Source: Variovorax sp. J22G73
GTDB lineage: Bacteria > Pseudomonadota > Gammaproteobacteria > Burkholderiales > Burkholderiaceae_C
Assembly: GCF_030317035.1 (NCBI RefSeq)
Contig: NZ_JASZYK010000013.1
Coordinates: 62,001 to 126,000, forward strand
Reading direction: 5' to 3'
Length of the DNA: 64,000 nt
The notes under the pieces were generated by a model. It did not search any database and had not been told where the DNA came from. It worked only from the letters and a program-made list of their open reading frames with translations. Positions 59,322 to 64,000 of the stretch are shown here, piece by piece (the first letter of the stretch is position 1; each line of letters opens with the position of its first letter). The position numbers and the translations under genes are program-made.

Positions 59322-60467
59322 TCACACTTGCAGTGCAACGTCGTCGTTTGCATCCGCGCTCGGCCAACTTAGCCTGGGCAGGTCAATGGTGAAGCGAATG
59401 CGGCCTTCCGAACTCGCGCCGGTGATTTCACCGCCGTGCGCACGGGCGATCTGACGCGCGATGAACAGGCCAAGACCGAGATGGGTTCGCTCGGTGCTCG
59501 CCGAGGGACCGTCGCGCTGGCGCAGGGGCTCGAACAGCGTCTCGAACTCATGGACCGCGATCTCGTCGCCGGCGTTCTCCACCGTGATGCGCACGAACGC
59601 TTCGTGTCCTTCGACCCTCGCGAGCGACGCCTGCGTCGGGTCGCCGTGCTTGATCGCATTTGACACCAGGTTCATCAACGCCTCGCCCACGCGCGACGCG
59701 TCGAAGGCTCCGCAGGTGTCGCCGGTGGCTTCGTAGTCGCTTAGAGCTTCGGGATGCGCCGCCCGCAGCAGCTCGATTTCTTCCGCGCACACATGGGCCA
59801 GGTCGACCTGCGCGGCCCGCAGCACCATGCCCGCGCCCAGGCTGGCCCTGCTGTACTCCAGCAGCGAGTCGAGCAACGACGTCAGGCGCTTGACGCCGCG
59901 CGACAGCAGCGCCGTCTGTGCCGCGGGGGCCGTTGCGCCCAGGCGCATCAGCTCGACGGTCAGCCCGATGGCGTTGAGCGGGCCGCGCAGGTCGTGCCCC
60001 AGGACGCTCAGGAAGATTTGCCGCCAGCGTTCACGCTCCTGCGCATAGAAGCGCACCGACTCCGCCACCGCCTGGTCGATGGCTTCGTTGAAGCGGGCAA
60101 TGTCTTCAATGGCGCCGGCTTCGGGCACATAGGACTCGCCCCAGAGGCGAAGCACGCTGGAGCGCAGAGCTCGAAATTCGGCCACCAGCTGTTCGATGTC
60201 GATGCCGGCCCGCGCCCTCATCAGGCCGTGGGTCTGCGCCGAGGTCTGCCATGAAGATTGCGGCGCGTTGCCTTCGGATTTGTCGATGGCCTCCGTCCTA
60301 CTTTGCGACGTCCTCAAGTCCGCTGAAATCGCGTCCAGAAGATGCGGCAAGTGGTCTCTCAGCAGCAGCGAATCGGTCTGGTGCAGCGCGGGAATGGTCT
60401 TGGCGAACGCCTCGGCGGCGTCGAGGATCTGTTCTTGGGCAACGTTCAGAAACGTGGCAAGTCGCAT
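59322..60467 (-). CDS. Sensor histidine kinase with RsbRD-like N-terminal domain, 381 aa
   Basis: Second soluble kinase with a helical RsbRD_N-type sensor (residues 1-130, with RAGIDIEQLVAEFRALRSSV). The H box is SVLGHDLRGPLNAIG near residue 160, the N box LMNLVSNAIKHGDP, and the G2 box HLGLGLFIARQIARAHGGEI. I set the ATG at 60467 because GGAGGAG lies just before it; an ATG at 60479 is also in frame. Divergent from a broken receiver gene, which was probably its partner. Confidence 0.9.
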   Translation of the reverse strand: MRLATFLNVAQEQILDAAEAFAKTIPALHQTDSLLLRDHLPHLLDAISADLRTSQSRTEAIDKSEGNAPQSSWQTSAQTHGLMRARAGIDIEQLVAEFRALRSSVLRLWGESYVPEAGAIEDIARFNEAIDQAVAESVRFYAQERERWRQIFLSVLGHDLRGPLNAIGLTVELMRLGATAPAAQTALLSRGVKRLTSLLDSLLEYSRASLGAGMVLRAAQVDLAHVCAEEIELLRAAHPEALSDYEATGDTCGAFDASRVGEALMNLVSNAIKHGDPTQASLARVEGHEAFVRITVENAGDEIAVHEFETLFEPLRQRDGPSASTERTHLGLGLFIARQIARAHGGEITGASSEGRIRFTIDLPRLSWPSADANDDVALQV

Positions 60468-60529
60468 CGGCTCCTCCATGGTGTACGGGTTTAAACCCTA
60501 TAGCAAAGTGGCCGAGAGGCAAGAGGTTT

Positions 60530-60887
60530 GTGACTATTCGTTCAGTTATCCTCGTCATGGACGACGAGCCCGACTCCGCGCACTTGCTAGGCATGATCCT
60601 GGGCATGCATTGTCCCCACGCCACGGTCGGCGTGGCCCACGGCGCGCAGGCGCGCTCGACCTCGACACGCGGCAGCGGCCGGTCGTGGTCATCTCTGACC
60701 TTGAAATGCCGACCATGGACAGTGAAAGAAGGCGGTGGCCCTGCGCGCCGGCATCACGGGTGCCGTGCCGGTGCTCAGTGCGTTGCCGGGCAACGTGGTG
60801 CGGTTGTCGGCGCTTCGCGGTGTCGGTATTTTCGATCATCGGGTCAGCAAGCCGGTCGATGTGGCAAGTCTCCTGCGCTTGATCTAA
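60530..60887 (+). pseudogene. Broken response regulator receiver
   Basis: Pieces in three frames: VILVMDDEPDSAHLLGMILG, then LDTRQRPVVVISDLEMPTMD with the phosphoacceptor Asp, then GITGAVPVLSALPGNVVRLS and FDHRVSKPVDVASLLRLI with the Lys. One-base slips near 60655 and 60725 separate them. Otherwise the order and spacing are those of a single receiver. GTG start. It is divergent from the kinase at 59.3 kb, its probable former partner. Confidence 0.78.
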
Positions 60888-60948
60888 AAGGCCCTGGCCC
60901 CGTCGCAGCCCGACCGCACTGGGCCAGCATAAGCCGCCCTGCGCCTGC

Positions 60949-61515
60949 TCACGCCGCGATCAGGTCGATAAGCAGCGGTGCAATGTCGTCGAGCAGTACG
61001 ATGTGGTCGGGGCTGTCATGCACGATGGCGCTGATGGGCATGCCCGGCACCTTGGCGTCCGAGGGGCTCTGTACCACGCAGCGGCCGCCGTGCTTCTTGA
61101 CTTCGACCAGCCCGGCGCTGCCATCCGCGCCCGCGCCTGTCAGCACCACCCCGATGACCTGTCGACCGAATGCCCGGGCCGCGCTCGCGAAGAGACGATC
61201 GGCCACTGCCGAAGCACCGGCGGCGTTTGCCTCCAGCCCGAGTCGCCTGTTGGCGCGTACCACCAAATCGCTGCCGGGCGGCGGCAGCACGATCCGGCCA
61301 TGGCTGAGCGGCTCTCCCTCCTGGGCAATCCCCACTTGCAGTGCGGTGTGCCGCTTCAGGTTGTCGATAAGGCGCCCGGGGTCCTCGTCGCCGGTGTCGA
61401 TCACCGCGGCGATCGCGCCGTGAAAGTCGGGGGCGAAACGTCCGACAATGCGTTCGAAGGCCTCAAGGCCACCGCTCGAGGCGGCGACGACGATCAAGCG
61501 AAAGGGCGTGCCCAT
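60949..61515 (-). CDS. CheB-type methylesterase domain protein lacking the catalytic His, 188 aa
   Basis: CheB C-terminal domain only, no receiver. The nucleophile Ser is in VVAASSGGLEAFE and the Asp in VLTGAGADGSAGL. Where CheB has QHM with the catalytic His, this protein has VIDTGDEDPGRL. The triad is thus incomplete. It may be inactive or bind something else. It lies 12 bp after recQ on the same strand, far from chemotaxis genes. Confidence 0.82.
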   Translation of the reverse strand: MGTPFRLIVVAASSGGLEAFERIVGRFAPDFHGAIAAVIDTGDEDPGRLIDNLKRHTALQVGIAQEGEPLSHGRIVLPPPGSDLVVRANRRLGLEANAAGASAVADRLFASAARAFGRQVIGVVLTGAGADGSAGLVEVKKHGGRCVVQSPSDAKVPGMPISAIVHDSPDHIVLLDDIAPLLIDLIAA

Positions 61516-61527
61516 GGTGGCGTGCGG

Positions 61528-63300
61528 TCAAGGCGCCGCGGGCGTGTCCGCGAGCGATGACGTGCGTGGCTTCGTCGGCAGCGCGAGGCTCTGCAGCGAC
61601 ACCCTGCGCAGCCGCGTCACGTAGTCGGGATGAAAGCACCGCTCGGTTCCGTCCTCGAATCCAACAGTGACCGAAGCCCCGTCCGAGGCGACCACGGTGC
61701 CCCGGCCGTAGCGTCGCACCTTCACCGGGTCGCCGGCCTCGAGGGCCTGCGATCGCGGCGCGGAAACCGCGGGACTGTTGCTCACGACGATGGGCTGGGC
61801 GAGCGCCGCCTGGTGCGCCGCGATGCGCCGGCAGTTGTCGCAGGCACCGCAGTGCTTCAGGGCGGTCGATGGGGCCAGATCCCCCAGCAGCAGCTGCCAT
61901 CTGCACTGGCCCGACTGCGCGTACGAGACCATGCGCTCGAGCGTCTCGCGGTCCTGCACGCGTCGGCGCTTGTAGGCGTCGAGCACGGCGGAAAGGTCGG
62001 CGGATGCGCCCACGCCAGCGGCTTCGCGCAACGACAGCCGCCCGCGCCGGTCGGTTCTGAGCACCTGCTCCTGCTTGAGCACCGCGACGCCCGCCTGCAT
62101 GCGCGCGCGCGGACGCTCCAGCGCGTGGAGCAGACTCTGCGCCGTCCAGCCCCCGGCGTCGGGCGGTGCGGCCAGAAGCTGCCGGTGGATCGCATCCAGG
62201 TCTTCCAGCTGTGGGTATTTGCCGGCCAGAAAGAACTGCTGCACCGAGCGGTCCTTGGCATGAAACAGCAAGGTGCAGCGTGCCTGCTCGCCATCGCGCC
62301 CCGCGCGCCCAGCTTCCTGGTAGTACGCATGCAAGCTGGAAGGCATCTGGCAGTGCAGCACGAAGCGGATGTCCGGCTTGTCGATGCCCATGCCGAACGC
62401 GTTGGTGGCTACCATGATGCGCACCTCACCTGCCATGAAGGCCTCCTGCGCAGCTGTTCGCTCGCGCGGGCCGAGCTTGCCGTGATACAGCGCCACAGAT
62501 TCGCCCTGCGCCTTCAGCGCATCGAAGGCGCGCTGGGCGGCCTTCACCGTGGCGGCATAGACGATGCCGCTGCCGGGCTCCTGAGCCGCAAGCTCGACGG
62601 TGCGGCGCACGCGCTCGTTCTCGTCGCCCAACTGCTCCACGGCGAACTGCAAGTTGGCACGGTAGGCGCCTATGTCGATCAGCCCGGCGTGCGGAATGCC
62701 CAGCAGCTTCATCACATCAGCTGCAACGTCTTCGCCCGCGGTGGCGGTCAACGCGAGCACGGGCGGGCTGCCCAGCGCGGCAATGGCCGACCCAATTTCC
62801 AGGAAGGCAGGGCGGAAGTCGTGGCCCCACTGCGAGATGCAATGAGCCTCGTCTACCACCAGCAACGCGGTCGGGCGTGCTCCCAAGCGCTGCAGAAATG
62901 CCGAATCGCACAGCCGTTCGGGCGTCGTCAGCACGATGCGTGCGCTGCCACTTGCCAAGTCGTCCTCGGCCTGCGCGAGTTCGCCGGCGCCCAGGGCGCT
63001 GTTGACTTGCACCGCGTGAATGCCCAGGTCACGCAGCCGGTCGCACTGGTCCTTCATCAGCGCAATCAAGGGGGACACCACCACGGTGCGCCCCTCAAGC
63101 AGCACGGCGGGCAGCTGATAGCACAGCGACTTGCCGGCGCCCGTAGGCATCACAGCCAAGGTCGGCAAGCCCGCCATGACGCGCTCGATCACCTCTGCCT
63201 GGCCGCCGCGCAGGCGCGCATGGCCGAAGACCTTGCGAAGAGCGTGCGCCAGGCTTGCTGTACCGGCTCCCGTGGTCATGTCGGTTGCCTTGTCGCGCAT
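61528..63300 (-). CDS. recQ: RecQ family ATP-dependent DNA helicase, 590 aa
   Basis: Helicase motifs: Walker A MPTGAGKSLCYQLPAVL near residue 52, DEAH (VVDEAHCISQWGHDF), SAT-type LALTATAG, motif IV-VI with GIVYAAT, VATNAFGMGIDKPD and YYQEAGRAGRDGE. The RQC zinc cluster follows (CRWQ and CGACDNC). No HRDC domain; a short C-terminal beta domain with RYGRGTVVASDG replaces it. The start ATG overlaps the upstream TGA (TGATG), coupling it to the acidic protein. Repair role in recombination. Confidence 0.95.
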   Translation of the reverse strand: MRDKATDMTTGAGTASLAHALRKVFGHARLRGGQAEVIERVMAGLPTLAVMPTGAGKSLCYQLPAVLLEGRTVVVSPLIALMKDQCDRLRDLGIHAVQVNSALGAGELAQAEDDLASGSARIVLTTPERLCDSAFLQRLGARPTALLVVDEAHCISQWGHDFRPAFLEIGSAIAALGSPPVLALTATAGEDVAADVMKLLGIPHAGLIDIGAYRANLQFAVEQLGDENERVRRTVELAAQEPGSGIVYAATVKAAQRAFDALKAQGESVALYHGKLGPRERTAAQEAFMAGEVRIMVATNAFGMGIDKPDIRFVLHCQMPSSLHAYYQEAGRAGRDGEQARCTLLFHAKDRSVQQFFLAGKYPQLEDLDAIHRQLLAAPPDAGGWTAQSLLHALERPRARMQAGVAVLKQEQVLRTDRRGRLSLREAAGVGASADLSAVLDAYKRRRVQDRETLERMVSYAQSGQCRWQLLLGDLAPSTALKHCGACDNCRRIAAHQAALAQPIVVSNSPAVSAPRSQALEAGDPVKVRRYGRGTVVASDGASVTVGFEDGTERCFHPDYVTRLRRVSLQSLALPTKPRTSSLADTPAAP

Positions 63301-63614
63301 CAGGCGTCCTCGCCCACGTCGGTGTCACCGTCCTCGGGATCGGGGTGCGCGGCCAGCTCGTCGACGCGTGCCGCTTTGGAGTCGTCCACCGCGCTCGACG
63401 CTTCGACCGCGCCGTCCGGAAACACGCCGATGCGCTCGGGCAGGATGTCGGCGTTGGTGGCCCCTTCAAGGCCCGCCTCGGCGAGGGCACGGCCGCCGGT
63501 GCCCAGGGCATCGCTGCCGCTGTCGCTGGAGTCGCTCGGGCTCACGCTGTCGTCGTGGATGCCGCGGGCCTCGGCGGGCGGGCGCTCGCCACCCAGAATG
63601 CTGCTGGTTGCCAT
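63300..63614 (-). CDS. Acidic disordered protein upstream of recQ, 104 aa
   Basis: Reads MATSSILGGERPPAEARGIH and then an Asp/Ser/Gly-rich, low-complexity chain ending DPEDGDTDVGEDA. Very acidic, with no fold expected. Its stop shares a base with the recQ ATG, so it is co-translated with the helicase. It may act as an adaptor or acidic mimic, but there is no direct evidence. Weak ribosome site. Confidence 0.68.
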   Translation of the reverse strand: MATSSILGGERPPAEARGIHDDSVSPSDSSDSGSDALGTGGRALAEAGLEGATNADILPERIGVFPDGAVEASSAVDDSKAARVDELAAHPDPEDGDTDVGEDA

Positions 63615-63655
63615 GGTCGTGGTGTTTTGAGAGGGGAAACGTGTCAGGTTGCCGG

Positions 63656-64000
63656 TTAGGTGCGCGTGGCGGCCTGGCGGTCGAATTCGGCTTCGGCATC
63701 GAGCCAGTCCTGCTTGTGGCTGCCAGCGCCGCCGCCGCGTCGCTGGTGCGCGTCGTAGGCGGCCCGGCGGATCGCGTCTTCGCGCGAAAGCGCGTCGGGC
63801 GCGGGTGCGTTGTCCACCGATTCGCGGTTGGTCTCGGACGACAGGTCTTCCTTCAGCGAGAACGGCGCGGCGTCGTCGTTCCTGGAGGACTCGATGTTCT
63901 TGCGCTTGGCCTGCATGCCCTCGCTGGGCGCGGGCCCTGCGAGGTCCTCACCGGTCGCGCTCTTTTTGCCGGTGAAACTCTCGCCTGCACCTATGTTTTC
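63656..64000 (-). CDS. DUF2934 domain protein, partial at the window edge
   Basis: The DUF2934 core near the C-terminus is REDAIRRAAYDAHQRRGGGA, then KQDWLDAEAEFDRQ. The frame is open to the last base of the window, so the true start lies beyond it; an internal ATG at 63916 is less likely because the text before it (GAGESFTGKKSATGEDLAGP) also looks coded. Paralogue of the gene after katE. Confidence 0.85.
   Translation of the reverse strand, partial: ENIGAGESFTGKKSATGEDLAGPAPSEGMQAKRKNIESSRNDDAAPFSLKEDLSSETNRESVDNAPAPDALSREDAIRRAAYDAHQRRGGGAGSHKQDWLDAEAEFDRQAATRT

Noticed and set aside
61630..63630. Plus-strand open frame of 666 codons opposite recQ
   Set aside because: Antisense shadow; the minus strand has all helicase motifs.

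Overview
The window looks like chromosome of a GC-rich Burkholderiales bacterium, most likely Comamonadaceae and plausibly Variovorax. That rests on protein style and gene mix (phosphoketolase, KatE, Ku/LigD, DUF3606, DUF2934, GlsB, tandem Hsp20) and not on any search. There are no ribosomal RNA genes, tRNAs or CRISPR arrays that I can see. The content is typical of an accessory stress-survival and DNA-repair region: short operons, many small orphan proteins and many decaying genes.

Layout. 0-9 kb: hypothetical proteins, a frameshifted class 3 lipase lipoprotein, an SDR remnant, YihY, and a carboxymuconolactone decarboxylase / TlpA-like operon with a divergent AraC regulator. 9-17 kb: phosphoketolase divergent from a universal stress protein, an S24/XRE repressor with repeated flanking motifs, and small hypotheticals mixed with remnants. 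17-24 kb: a sensor kinase, two tandem Crp/Fnr regulators, a GAF protein, a lone receiver protein and a decayed Ku fragment. 24-34 kb: LigD, DUF3606, a hemerythrin remnant, two Hsp20 genes, DUF4142, GlsB, a zinc alcohol dehydrogenase. 34-46 kb: general-stress SDR, a katE-DUF2934-glycosyltransferase-DUF421 operon, a third Crp/Fnr regulator, three tiny membrane proteins, a NarL-type regulator, intact Ku and an exonuclease III. 46-56 kb: a lipase-like hydrolase, an operon of tandem-duplicated small proteins, a GT14 glycosyltransferase, UPF0149, an RRM protein and IS remnants. 56-64 kb: YbdK ligase, a YcgG/DUF1989 pair, a sensor kinase, a degenerate CheB-like protein, RecQ, and DUF2934 at the edge.

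The least expected signal is a family of roughly 70-residue domains that I do not recognise by name. It occurs at least nine times in seven reading frames (15.6, 19.5, 30.0, 41.2, 48.4, 49.0 and 55.8 kb), two of them carrying tandem copies. The shared pattern (an N-terminal LPL/LPV motif, a helix ending in LLxAAGLIxA, then an ITxxGRxxL segment) resembles a minimal winged helix. Such density in 64 kb suggests local expansion of a small regulator or adaptor family.

Functionally, Ku, LigD, ExoIII and RecQ cover DNA break repair. KatE, Hsp20, TlpA-like, YbdK and Usp cover oxidative, thiol and protein damage. GlsB, DUF421, DUF4142, DUF3606 and DUF2934 are typical stationary-phase or general-stress companions. 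Kinases, receivers, Crp/Fnr proteins and the small-domain family may form the regulatory layer. At least ten genes are broken by small indels or deletions, so part of the region is eroding or the assembly carries indel errors.
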